From Hymenobacter wooponensis (GTDB lineage: Bacteria; Bacteroidota; Bacteroidia; Cytophagales; Hymenobacteraceae), in the NCBI RefSeq assembly GCF_004745865.1, contig NZ_SRKZ01000001.1, forward strand, positions 806,001-870,000: DNA of 64,000 bases, written 5' to 3'. Positions within the stretch are counted from its first letter, which is position 1. The number at the start of each line of letters is the position of its first letter. This document shows positions 25,317 through 32,074 of this stretch, piece after piece. Both the position numbers and the translations under genes were made by a program. A model generated the notes under the pieces. That model worked only from the letters and a program-made list of their open reading frames with translations. It searched no databases and was not told where the DNA came from.

Positions 25317-26102
25317 ATGTCTACTGAGATAGAAAAACCGAATACCAAAGTAGCGAAGGCTAAAACCACTGTGAGCAGCCTTACCCTCGGCAACGCCGAT
25401 GATGCGCTTACGCTGGCCACTGAGCTGCAAAAGTTCGTCCGTGACAATAAGCTGACCAGCACCATTCAGGGCAAGCAGTTCCCCAACGTCGAGGCCTGGC
25501 AGTTCGCCGGTACCCTGCTCGGGTTGAGCGCTGTACTTGAAAGCATTGAGGATAAAAGCTCTGAGGCCGAAAGCAAATGGGCCGCTACCGTGCAGCTGGT
25601 GAATGTAAAGACGGGCGACATCGTAGGCCGGGGCTTTGCCACCTGCTCTAATAAGGAGCACACCAAGCGCAGCTTCGCCGATTACGCTATCTGCTCAATG
25701 GCCCAGACCCGCGCTGTCGGTAAGGCCTACCGCTTGACGCTAGGCTGGCTGATGAAAGCTGCTGGCTATGAGGCTACGCCTGCTGAGGAAATGGCAGATC
25801 AGGAGACCAGTGCGCAGGTAGTAGACGAGAAGCCCCGCCCTACTCAGCCGGCCGCACAAGAGGCCAGCGCGCCGGCTTCGCCACAAATGGTAGCCTCCGA
25901 AGAGTCCGACCCAAACCGCGCCGCTGAAGACTTCTTATCGGTGGCCTTAATCATTGATCTGATTAACAGTGCAGAGACACTAGATGAGTTGCAGGGTATC
26001 TGGTTCGGAGAGGCTAAGCCTTATCAGAAGGAGATTGATGTACTCGGCGCTAAAGAAGCGCGCAAAACCCTTCTGAAAAACGCCTCCGCCCAGGCTGCCT
26101 AA
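25317..26102 (+). CDS. Candidate single-strand annealing/recombination protein
   Basis: A 261-residue protein. The N-terminal 150 residues look like one domain ending in ADYAICSMAQTRAVGKAYRLTLGWLMKAAGYEATPAEEM. I have seen this pattern in uncharacterised phage proteins in the recombination module, near ERF/RecT-like annealing proteins. The remainder is a Pro/Ala-rich linker and a small C-terminal helical domain (LINSAETLDELQGIWF). Its place upstream of the replication protein fits a DNA recombination or single-strand-binding role. The assignment rests on pattern memory and context only. Confidence 0.45.
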   Translation: MSTEIEKPNTKVAKAKTTVSSLTLGNADDALTLATELQKFVRDNKLTSTIQGKQFPNVEAWQFAGTLLGLSAVLESIEDKSSEAESKWAATVQLVNVKTGDIVGRGFATCSNKEHTKRSFADYAICSMAQTRAVGKAYRLTLGWLMKAAGYEATPAEEMADQETSAQVVDEKPRPTQPAAQEASAPASPQMVASEESDPNRAAEDFLSVALIIDLINSAETLDELQGIWFGEAKPYQKEIDVLGAKEARKTLLKNASAQAA

Positions 26103-26108
26103 TCACTT

Positions 26109-26133
26109 GCCCCGCTGCCACCGGTGGCGGGGC
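26109..26133 (+). terminator. Hairpin between early genes
   Basis: GCCCCGC...GCGGGGC with an inner CCACCGGTGG palindrome. The following TTATTC is a weak T-tract. Confidence 0.5.
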
Positions 26134-26164
26134 TTATTCGTGCCTCTTCTAACTGATTGTAATT

Positions 26165-26980
26165 ATGGTAGTTGTTAGCAGTTTGCATAGAGAGTTGCTG
26201 GGTCTGGAAACAGCAGAGCCAGTTAAGAACGCTGGTGAGTTGTGGCCAGCCGCACAGCAGCAAATACGGGAACGCGCCTTAGCTGGCAAGCTTTCCGAAG
26301 ATATGCGCAAACAAGCGCTGTGGTTAGGCTTTGAGGTGCCAGAGTATAAGCCTCTCATAACCTTTCGATATGTGCCTACGCCTGCTCCTGTGCCCTCATT
26401 TGAGGACTTGGCACAGTTGGCAGCGGGTTACTTTGGTCCTGCCACACAGGCCCAAGTATTCGAGCTCTCCCCTAGCAACGGCCTACGTCGTTCGTATGAT
26501 CTGCCCGGCCGTAGAGTAAGCCCTCAGAATTACAGCATCTATGCTGCTGGGCGGGTGTGGTATATCATAGGCCACCCCTTCGCCAAGTATGCTACCCTGT
26601 CCGAACGGACCGCCGCCAACAGTGCTCGGCGGGCAGCAAATGAAATGGCTCGGGCAGCCAAGGCCACTAAGCAGGCGCAAGCCGCAACGCCACCACTTTT
26701 TGCGGAATTCTTTGGCCCGGCTAAGGTTACAGCCCCTCGGTACACGAATGCTGAGCAGGCGCTAAGCTTTGAAACGATGCGCAGGCAAGAGTGGCTTACC
26801 AACATGCGTAGCCACATAGCGCGGGAAATCCTAGAAGTACGGCGGCGTCTTGCTGCTATGCCAGAGGAGGCAGTAGCGCGGGTATATACCCAGTGGCAAA
26901 GCCAGCGCCATGCTTGCGGCCTAGTTTATCTGCTAGATAAGCTATGGCAGCTGCAAAGAAAGGAGGTGGCCAGTGCCTAG
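26165..26980 (+). CDS. Hypothetical phage protein
   Basis: A 271-residue soluble protein of unknown family. The N-terminal half contains SFEDLAQLAAGYFGPATQAQVFELSPSNG and YAAGRVWYIIGHPFAKYATLS. The middle is an Ala-rich helix (SARRAANEMARAAKATKQAQ). The C-terminal half, with REILEVRRRLAAMPEEAVARVYTQW, is helical. It overlaps the next gene by 8 nt, so the two are translationally coupled. Confidence 0.6.
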   Translation: MVVVSSLHRELLGLETAEPVKNAGELWPAAQQQIRERALAGKLSEDMRKQALWLGFEVPEYKPLITFRYVPTPAPVPSFEDLAQLAAGYFGPATQAQVFELSPSNGLRRSYDLPGRRVSPQNYSIYAAGRVWYIIGHPFAKYATLSERTAANSARRAANEMARAAKATKQAQAATPPLFAEFFGPAKVTAPRYTNAEQALSFETMRRQEWLTNMRSHIAREILEVRRRLAAMPEEAVARVYTQWQSQRHACGLVYLLDKLWQLQRKEVASA

Positions 26981-27245
26981 CAAGACAACCCCAGCCCAGC
27001 GCGTAGCCGAGCTGCTACGGGAGCTGAGCACCCGGCGGCGGGTGTACCCTCACTGGATCGATAAGCACCGCAAGGACGCTAAGACCGGCATAAGTCCGGA
27101 GGATGCCGCCCACCGGATAGCAGCCATTGAGGAACTGATTGAGGATATGTACACCCTCTACCCTTCCCTTCGCCCGGTGGTACAGGCCAGCCTATTTGAG
27201 ATTCCCCCAGTGCATAAGAACCCGCCTAGGCCAGAGCGACCATGA
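26973..27245 (+). CDS. Small helical hypothetical protein
   Basis: A 90-residue basic protein (RVAELLRELSTRRRVYPHWIDKHRKDAK then AAHRIAAIEELIEDMYTLY). It starts 8 nt inside the upstream gene and overlaps the next start (ATGA at 27242). The position directly before the O-like gene suggests a replication accessory, but the family is not recognised. Confidence 0.6.
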   Translation: MPSKTTPAQRVAELLRELSTRRRVYPHWIDKHRKDAKTGISPEDAAHRIAAIEELIEDMYTLYPSLRPVVQASLFEIPPVHKNPPRPERP

Positions 27246-28024
27246 CCACCGCCCCGAACCGCTACCACCGAGCCGAAACCGCCGGCGGCTCTACTCCCCC
27301 CACCCTACCACGTCGCATGTACCCGATTCGCCAAGCTATCAACCAAATTCGCGGCCTCCGCTCCGAGCCTAAGTCGGTGCTGGTGGAGGTGTGCGAATTG
27401 CATGAGAACGGCAAACGCCGGCAGTGTGACGCTACCAACAGCTACCTAGCAGAACGCCTCGGCATGACGGGTAAAAACGTTTCCCGCCTGCTCTCTGGCC
27501 TCGTCTCTGGTGGCTGGTTAGAGTGTGATGTATTCCCGCATTTGGCTAACCGCCGGCTGCTCACTCCGACCCCAAAAACGCGGGCACTGTATGTGCCCGA
27601 AGTAGCCGCCGCACTATCCCCAGTTCCGCTAAGTGGGGATACCCCAGTACTAAGTGGGGATACCCCAGAAGTGGGGATACCTCACCCCAGAAGTGAGGAT
27701 AGGGTATCCCCAGAAGTGGGGATAGGGTCACCCCAGAAGTGGGGAGACTTGTCTACGACCAAGAACGACCATAGTACGAACAAGGTGGAGGGGGAGGCGC
27801 TTCGCTCCGCTCTCGCCGCCGCCGAAAAAAAAATACAAGAGTTGGTTACGGCCACCATCGAGCTAGCAAGGAGCAAGGCTCAGGTAGTTTCCGACCTAGA
27901 AGAAGTTACCCGCCAACGCGACGAGCTGCAAGCCTCAGTGAATGCCAATCGTTCGGCCGCGTCGGCTTCGCACACTGGGGGGGGCGCCGGCCGCAGCCGG
28001 GCACAAGTTTCCTTTCGCCAATAG
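27242..28024 (+). CDS. O-like replication initiator with winged-helix domain
   Basis: A 260-residue protein. Residues about 25-115 form a winged helix-turn-helix (PIRQAINQIRGLRSEPKSVLVEVCELHE, then NSYLAERLGMTGKNVSRLLSGLVSGGWLE), as in phage replication initiators. Residues 130-165 are an odd repeat-rich stretch (LSGDTP, EVGIP, EVGIG), because the underlying DNA is an iteron array. A coiled coil follows. After a G8 run the frame continues only 13 residues, whereas the +1 frame continues as a protein-like sequence to 28421. So the natural product may be longer, made by frameshift, or the gene may be mutated. Confidence 0.7.
   Translation: MTTAPNRYHRAETAGGSTPPTLPRRMYPIRQAINQIRGLRSEPKSVLVEVCELHENGKRRQCDATNSYLAERLGMTGKNVSRLLSGLVSGGWLECDVFPHLANRRLLTPTPKTRALYVPEVAAALSPVPLSGDTPVLSGDTPEVGIPHPRSEDRVSPEVGIGSPQKWGDLSTTKNDHSTNKVEGEALRSALAAAEKKIQELVTATIELARSKAQVVSDLEEVTRQRDELQASVNANRSAASASHTGGGAGRSRAQVSFRQ
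27631..27745 (+). repeat. Iteron array, probable replication origin inside the initiator gene
   Basis: Six tandem units begin with AAGTGGGGA or a close variant, at 27631, 27652, 27669, 27691, 27714 and 27737. The first two read AAGTGGGGATACCCCAG. Spacing is 17-23 bp, and each unit contains a partial palindrome GGGGAT/ATCCCC. An A9 run (about 27825-27833) lies downstream. This matches the lambda-type layout, in which the O gene contains its own iterons next to an AT-rich stretch. Confidence 0.7.
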
Positions 28025-28421
28025 CAAGGCAGCTACCGAGGCTGGCCTACGCGCCCTGGCTCAGCGCCTGGGGTATGGTGCTGCCTACCTGCCTCACTAC
28101 CTCGCTCACATGGCTTTGAAAGCCGAAAACATGCCAGTGCGCGACGAACAGGGCTGGCAAAACTACGCCCAGCGCTTCCTGGAAAATGATGCCAACAACT
28201 CTAAAGCGGGCCTGATTACCACCCCTCCAAAAGATTCCGCCAATGCTACCGCAAACCTCACAGGCCGGTCACGTTCCGGCTTCCACAGCAAAGACCTCGA
28301 TTTTAGCGACATACTCGCCGCCAACGCTTATCTCGCTTCTGCGTCAGGACACGGCGACTTACGCGAGCCAGGCCCTGAGCCTGACGCCTCAGAAGGCTTT
28401 GCAGTCGAATTCACTAGCTAA
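27942..28421 (+). CDS. Probable C-terminal part of the O-like protein in the +1 frame
   Basis: From the G8 run at 27977 onward this frame is protein-like: GHKFPFANSKAATEAGLRALAQRLGYGAAYLPHYLAHMALKAENMPV, then GWQNYAQRFLENDANNSKAGL. The part upstream of the run, in this frame, is a low-quality Arg/Pro sequence. Joining the two frames at the G run by skipping one G would give an initiator of about 390 residues. The last 60 residues overlap the next gene in a third frame. Alternatives are a sequencing error, a true mutation, programmed slippage, or a separate gene starting near 27942. Confidence 0.5.
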   Translation: MPIVRPRRLRTLGGAPAAAGHKFPFANSKAATEAGLRALAQRLGYGAAYLPHYLAHMALKAENMPVRDEQGWQNYAQRFLENDANNSKAGLITTPPKDSANATANLTGRSRSGFHSKDLDFSDILAANAYLASASGHGDLREPGPEPDASEGFAVEFTS

Positions 28422-29145
28422 GCTCAACAAGGAAGGTGGGCAGGAGTTCGTGAATGCGCTCTCGTTTGCCCTGGCCTTCACGCTGAAGCAGATCAACGTG
28501 CAGAACGGCATCAGTGCCATGCAGATTTCGCTGGCCATTCCGCAGCTGCTCCGCCAGTTCTACTACCTGAAGTTCGATGAGGTAGTGCTGTGCTTCCGCG
28601 AAGCCGCCCGGGGCCGGTGGGGTACCAACTACAACCGGCTGGACCTGCAAGTCATTACCAGCTGGCTGACGGCCTACGATGAGCAGGTGCGGACGCCGCT
28701 AGTGAATGCCCAGGCTACGCACGAGCACGAGCAACTGAAGTCGGGCAAGAACATCATCAACCAGCTCACCACCGCCGAACTCGTGCAACTCGGCTACCAG
28801 CCCCTTAACGACTTCACCCGTCAGCAGGTGGCGCAAGAACAGCAGCAGCGCGAAGCCGAGCTGGCCAAGGTGGCTGCCATGCCCGACGACATGCGAGAGG
28901 TGGCTAAGGAGCTGAGCCAGCGCGGCAAGGCCTTCAAAGTAGAGCAGGCCCGCTCCATTGATGCCGCTACCAAGCGCCTAGGCCAGATGAATGAGGTCGG
29001 CTATGCCCAGCAGGTGCGGGAGTTGATACCCCGCCTCTCGGAAGCCCAGCTTAAACAGATGGAAGACGAGGCATGGGAAACGCGCAACAAAGCTGCCCTA
29101 GATGCCATCTCCGAGTACCGCCGTGGTCAAAGTGCCGCGGCATAG
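28243..29145 (+). CDS. Replication-associated conserved protein
   Basis: A 300-residue helical protein. The middle section IPQLLRQFYYLKFDEVVLCFREAARGRWGTNYNRLDLQVITSWLTAYDEQ resembles a motif common in Bacteroidota plasmid and prophage proteins beside replication genes. A long charged coiled coil (VAQEQQQREAELAKV...) follows. The annotated start overlaps the previous frame by 179 nt; a later non-ATG start is possible. The function is inferred from position only. Confidence 0.55.
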   Translation: MLPQTSQAGHVPASTAKTSILATYSPPTLISLLRQDTATYASQALSLTPQKALQSNSLAKLNKEGGQEFVNALSFALAFTLKQINVQNGISAMQISLAIPQLLRQFYYLKFDEVVLCFREAARGRWGTNYNRLDLQVITSWLTAYDEQVRTPLVNAQATHEHEQLKSGKNIINQLTTAELVQLGYQPLNDFTRQQVAQEQQQREAELAKVAAMPDDMREVAKELSQRGKAFKVEQARSIDAATKRLGQMNEVGYAQQVRELIPRLSEAQLKQMEDEAWETRNKAALDAISEYRRGQSAAA

Positions 29146-29176
29146 CCTACCCCCCAACCCTTCACGCTACTACCTG

Positions 29177-29211
29177 ATGAGACTATGCAGCCTCTTCGCC
29201 GGCATCGGCGG
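29177..29211 (+). pseudogene. Vestigial 5' end of a C5 methyltransferase gene
   Basis: An ATG followed by codons for MRLCSLFAGIGG, the start and SAM-binding motif I of a C5-methyltransferase. It is cut off where the reverse-strand RHH gene begins. The intact methyltransferase starts again at 29811 with MRVMDLFAGIGG. Nine of 12 residues agree, and seven of those use different synonymous codons. Confidence 0.75.
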
Positions 29212-29343
29212 CTATTTCTTGGCCTCTCGAATCAATACCTCCAACGTTGAGGCCATGCTTAGGCCACGTTGTTCGGATAATTCTTTGAGTGTAGCCAATG
29301 CCTGCTCAGACAACGCAAACGAGGTTCTTTTCTTCTTTGCCAT
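29212..29343 (-). CDS. 43-residue ribbon-helix-helix (CopG-like) protein
   Basis: A short reverse-strand gene. The product starts MAKKKRTSFALSEQALATL and continues KELSEQRGLSMASTLEVLIREAKK, the beta-strand, helix, helix pattern of CopG/Arc-type regulators. Its stop codon abuts the methyltransferase vestige. Just upstream of its start are two 9-bp direct repeats one helical turn apart, a likely self-operator. It is probably part of the HNH element inserted at this point, where it may limit endonuclease expression. Confidence 0.65.
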   Translation of the reverse strand: MAKKKRTSFALSEQALATLKELSEQRGLSMASTLEVLIREAKK

Positions 29344-29349
29344 TGGGAA

Positions 29350-29369
29350 GTGTGGTAAATGTGTGGTAA
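29350..29369. promoter_or_regulatory. Direct-repeat operator candidate
   Basis: GTGTGGTAA at 29350-29358 and again at 29361-29369, 11 bp apart centre to centre. It lies between the divergent RHH and HNH genes, which suits an RHH dimer pair. Confidence 0.5.
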
Positions 29370-29397
29370 CTTAGGCATAACAATTTACATCAAAGTT

Positions 29398-29820
29398 ATG
29401 GCAAATCAACACACCGCAACACCTGTACCAGCACGTGAACTTCTTATGCAGATGTATCACGAACAAGGCTTGAGTCAAAAGGAGGTCGGAGAAGCCCTTG
29501 GCGTTTCGCAGAAGGTGGTTTTCGCTTGGCTGAAAAAGCTGGAAATCCCCGCTCGTGTTGCTGCAAAGCGCAATCAGCGCGGCGAAGCCAATCACATGTG
29601 GAAGGCTGGCGATGCCTCTTATACTGCTTTCCACCATCGGGTAGAAAGCTTGCGCGGTAAGCCTATGCGCTGCGAAGTGTGTGGCACAGAGGATGAATCT
29701 GCGAATTACGATTGGGCCAACCTAACCGGCAACTACCAAGACCCGCAGGATTACAAGCGCATGTGCCGCAGTTGCCATCGGCAATTCGATTACGCTAAAG
29801 ATGCTACACCATGCGAGTAA
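29398..29820 (+). CDS. HNH homing-type endonuclease
   Basis: A 140-residue protein. The N-terminal part has a helix-turn-helix (LLMQMYHEQGLSQKEVGEALGVSQKVVFAWLKKLEIP) for target binding. The C-terminal HNH nuclease has CEVCGTEDESANYDWANLTGNY and MCRSCHRQFDY, with zinc-binding Cys pairs. The start at 29398 is preferred. The last codons overlap the methyltransferase start (ATGCGAGTAA), so the downstream gene is read by coupling. Free-standing HNH genes of this type often home into conserved phage genes; here the site is motif I of a methyltransferase. Confidence 0.88.
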   Translation: MANQHTATPVPARELLMQMYHEQGLSQKEVGEALGVSQKVVFAWLKKLEIPARVAAKRNQRGEANHMWKAGDASYTAFHHRVESLRGKPMRCEVCGTEDESANYDWANLTGNYQDPQDYKRMCRSCHRQFDYAKDATPCE

Positions 29821-30677
29821 TGGACTTGTTCGCAGGTATTGGGGGATTTTCCCTCGCCGCGCATTGGATGGGCTGGGCCACCGCCGTCTTCTGCGAGTGG
29901 GAAGAATTCCCCCGCCAGGTGCTGATTAAAAATTTCCAGTGTGTACCTGCTGAAGACCTGAGCGCCGCTGAGCTCACCACCATCATCGATGCGTGGAAAG
30001 CATGGAAGCCAGGCCAGCCACAACCGACCTCCGTTCTCTATGGTGATATCTGCCACTTTACTGCCTCCGCTTGGCGGAGAGCAATTGACCTTGTTTGCGG
30101 TGGGTTCCCCTGCCAAGATGCCAGCCACGCCAGAACCCATAGCTCAGGAGGAAACCATACTGAGCAGGGATTATCAGGCAAGCGAACTGGCCTCTGGTGG
30201 GAAAATCATCGGATCATCCAACAGCTGCAGCCTCGTTTCGCAGTCGGTGAAAACGTCTCAGCAATCCGCGGCAAAGGGCTCAACATCATCCTTCAAAGCC
30301 TTGCCGAAATCGGGTACGATGCGGAGTGGTGTGATATGCCAGCCCATTGGTTTGGTGCCCCCCACCCGCGTGAGAGGACGTGGATTGTGGCTTACCCCAA
30401 CGGCCTCGGACGGGGAGAAGAGAGCCTCATTCTCAGCCAAATCATTAGCCGGCCGATTCCACAGGCATCCCAATGGGAACCTAGCCGAGCAATATGCAGC
30501 ACTTACGGGAAAAAGGCTTTGCCCGAGGCTTACGGAATACCTGATGGGATACCCCGAAAACTGGGCAAGCGTGGCGTAGATCCTGAGATAAAAGCACACG
30601 GCAACGCCATAGTACCCCAAGTGGCCTACCAACTCTTCCTCGCTATTGCTGACTGGATAGCCCAGTATGCCCCATGA
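29811..30677 (+). CDS. DNA (cytosine-5) methyltransferase
   Basis: A 288-residue enzyme with the ordered C5-MTase motifs: SAM-binding DLFAGIGGFSLA at the N-terminus, catalytic loop VCGGFPCQDAS with the nucleophilic Cys (PCQ), VGENVSAI (ENV), HPRERTWIVAY (RxR), and the C-terminal HGNAIVPQVAYQLF. It is rather short, with a small target-recognition region. It probably protects phage DNA against host restriction. Its start lies within the end of the HNH gene. A second frame (29989-30579) inside it is also coding-like. The stop overlaps the next start (ATGA). Confidence 0.92.
   Translation: MRVMDLFAGIGGFSLAAHWMGWATAVFCEWEEFPRQVLIKNFQCVPAEDLSAAELTTIIDAWKAWKPGQPQPTSVLYGDICHFTASAWRRAIDLVCGGFPCQDASHARTHSSGGNHTEQGLSGKRTGLWWENHRIIQQLQPRFAVGENVSAIRGKGLNIILQSLAEIGYDAEWCDMPAHWFGAPHPRERTWIVAYPNGLGRGEESLILSQIISRPIPQASQWEPSRAICSTYGKKALPEAYGIPDGIPRKLGKRGVDPEIKAHGNAIVPQVAYQLFLAIADWIAQYAP
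29989..30579 (+). CDS. Overlapping +1-frame ORF inside the methyltransferase gene
   Basis: A 196-codon open frame nested in the methyltransferase gene. Its sequence resembles a recurrent phage protein family with LPKSGTMRSG, GLWLTPTASDGEKR and a C-terminal LMGYPENWASV. These blocks lie opposite methyltransferase EIGYDAEW, IVAYPNG and PDGIPRK, so conservation of one frame may drag the other along. It may be a true overprinted gene or a conserved shadow; no ribosome-binding site is evident at its ATG. Confidence 0.35.
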   Translation: MRGKHGSQASHNRPPFSMVISATLLPPLGGEQLTLFAVGSPAKMPATPEPIAQEETILSRDYQASELASGGKIIGSSNSCSLVSQSVKTSQQSAAKGSTSSFKALPKSGTMRSGVICQPIGLVPPTRVRGRGLWLTPTASDGEKRASFSAKSLAGRFHRHPNGNLAEQYAALTGKRLCPRLTEYLMGYPENWASVA

Positions 30678-30823
30678 GCGCTAACACTCAAATTATCTCC
30701 CGTCTCCGGAGCGAGAAGCTAGATGAGCTCCAACGCCTACTGCGCATCTACGCCACCGATGCCCAGACCGTGAAACTGATCAACAACGAAATCAAACGGC
30801 GTCAAGCCAAACTCTCCACATGA
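30674..30823 (+). CDS. 49-residue helical protein
   Basis: It starts in the methyltransferase stop (ATGA) and ends in the next start (ACATGAGC). The product is helical and basic (ISRLRSEKLDELQRLLRIYATDAQTVKLINNEIKRRQAKL). Coupling at both ends supports translation. Function unknown. Confidence 0.6.
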   Translation: MSANTQIISRLRSEKLDELQRLLRIYATDAQTVKLINNEIKRRQAKLST

Positions 30824-31131
30824 GCACTACCCCAACCTATACCGAGGCCTCAATTGAGGAAGCCTTTAAACTACTCGACTATGCAGTAAGTGCCAGCCGC
30901 GCTGGTGTGCTGTTGCACGAAGAGTTTGAGGACCGAGTAGAGCAGGCTGCCGCCCTGCTACGCCCCGCCACCGATGCCGCCGCGCTGGAGCAGCTGGCCC
31001 AGCAGCACCCGATTGATCTGCCGTGGATGCAGCCGGTGGCAGTAATTGCCTCCGATACGCCGGCGCCGACGTGCAGCCCGCTCAGTTGTGATGGGTGTGC
31101 AATGTGTGAGGAAGGAGGTAATAATGAGTAA
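30820..31131 (+). CDS. Hypothetical protein with C-terminal Cys cluster
   Basis: A 103-residue protein. A helical N-terminal part (SIEEAFKLLDYAVSASRAGVLLHEEFEDRVEQAAALL) precedes a terminal CSPLSCDGCAMC cluster that could bind zinc or iron-sulfur. It overlaps both neighbours by 4-8 nt. Function unknown. Confidence 0.6.
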   Translation: MSTTPTYTEASIEEAFKLLDYAVSASRAGVLLHEEFEDRVEQAAALLRPATDAAALEQLAQQHPIDLPWMQPVAVIASDTPAPTCSPLSCDGCAMCEEGGNNE

Positions 31132-31342
31132 GTCTAAGCTGATACAGACATCTGATTTATTGCCAGGCACTAAGCTTGAGTCCTCAACTAAACCCGGTGA
31201 ATTCAGCACTGTTGGCGAATTCTACCCCCGTTTTCAGAACTCTAACGGCTACTGGAACACATGGGAAGTGACGTTGGCAGACCCTAGATACAAGCCACGT
31301 CTTACGCTTTCTGCAATCCGTCGGCATTACCGAAAACCTTAA
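31124..31342 (+). CDS. Small hypothetical protein
   Basis: A 72-residue protein (MSKSKLIQTSDLLPGTKLES...), probably a small beta-fold, with NSNGYWNTWEVTLADPRYKPRLTLSAIRRHYRKP at the end. AGGAGG lies 8 nt before the ATG, one of the few strong Shine-Dalgarno sites in this prophage. It overlaps genes on both sides. Confidence 0.65.
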   Translation: MSKSKLIQTSDLLPGTKLESSTKPGEFSTVGEFYPRFQNSNGYWNTWEVTLADPRYKPRLTLSAIRRHYRKP

Positions 31343-31632
31343 TGGCCCTACGCACTGCCTCCCGAGTCGATGCCAACCAGCCCGCAGTCGTGCAAGCGCT
31401 GCGGGCCATTGGCGCTTCTGTCCTCTACACGCATCAGCTCAAGAACTGCTTTGATCTGTTGGTCGGCTACCGCGGCCGCACCTTCCTGATTGAAGTCAAA
31501 GACCCCGAGCAGCCGCCCAGCAAACGCCAGCTGACCGCCGGCGAAGAAGAGTTCCGCAGCACGTGGCGCGGCTCTCCTTACCACATTGTGCACACGCCCG
31601 ACGAAGCTATCCAACTCGTTACCGCTCCCTAA
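31342..31632 (+). CDS. VRR-NUC-like PD-(D/E)XK nuclease
   Basis: A 96-residue protein with GASVLYTHQLKNCFDLLVGYRGRTFLIEVKDPE, i.e. a catalytic Asp followed by an E-x-K strand, and LTAGEEEFRSTWRG. This matches small phage VRR-NUC/Holliday-junction-resolvase-like nucleases that process branched DNA before packaging. TAATG overlap with the upstream gene. The position before terminase fits. Confidence 0.75.
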   Translation: MALRTASRVDANQPAVVQALRAIGASVLYTHQLKNCFDLLVGYRGRTFLIEVKDPEQPPSKRQLTAGEEEFRSTWRGSPYHIVHTPDEAIQLVTAP

Positions 31633-31657
31633 CTCCCTACTGCTACGCTCTCTCCCT

Positions 31658-32047
31658 ATGCCCCTTATCCAGGATGTTCCGATGATTACCGTATACCGTT
31701 CGGGCATTATCAACCTCAACGGGGAAGCAACCCGTCTGATGCACGATACTCACTTGCAGGTAGACTTGCTGCCGCCGGTCAATGCGCGGGCCAGCTGGCA
31801 GCTTGACCGCCGCGCTGGGGCCTGCTGTAACCTGCTCAAGGGAGGGCGCAACGGCAGCCACCTGCGCTTCTCGGCACCCTACCGTGCCGCCGAACTGTTC
31901 CGGGAGCAGCCCGCCTCCGTCACGCGCATCATCTTCCGCATTACCCCGCATCAGCAGTACTTGGACCTCTACACCTTGGCTGCCGAGCTACCCGTGTCCA
32001 ATCAGCCCGCAGCATTGCAACAAAAGCCCCGGCGAAAAGCGGCGTAA
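31658..32047 (+). CDS. Hypothetical protein before terminase
   Basis: A 129-residue protein; the start at 31658 is preferred, with 31682 possible. It has INLNGEATRLMHDTHLQVDLLPPVNARASWQLDRR and a basic C-terminus QQKPRRKAA. Probably DNA- or nucleoprotein-associated given its charge; family unknown. Confidence 0.55.
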   Translation: MPLIQDVPMITVYRSGIINLNGEATRLMHDTHLQVDLLPPVNARASWQLDRRAGACCNLLKGGRNGSHLRFSAPYRAAELFREQPASVTRIIFRITPHQQYLDLYTLAAELPVSNQPAALQQKPRRKAA

Positions 32048-32074
32048 GGCCCGGTCTGTGGGGAGATTTGGTGT

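Noticed and set aside
27631..27745. Repeat array considered as a CRISPR
   Set aside because: Units are 17-23 bp with almost no spacers, inside a coding frame, and no cas genes are present; an iteron origin fits better.
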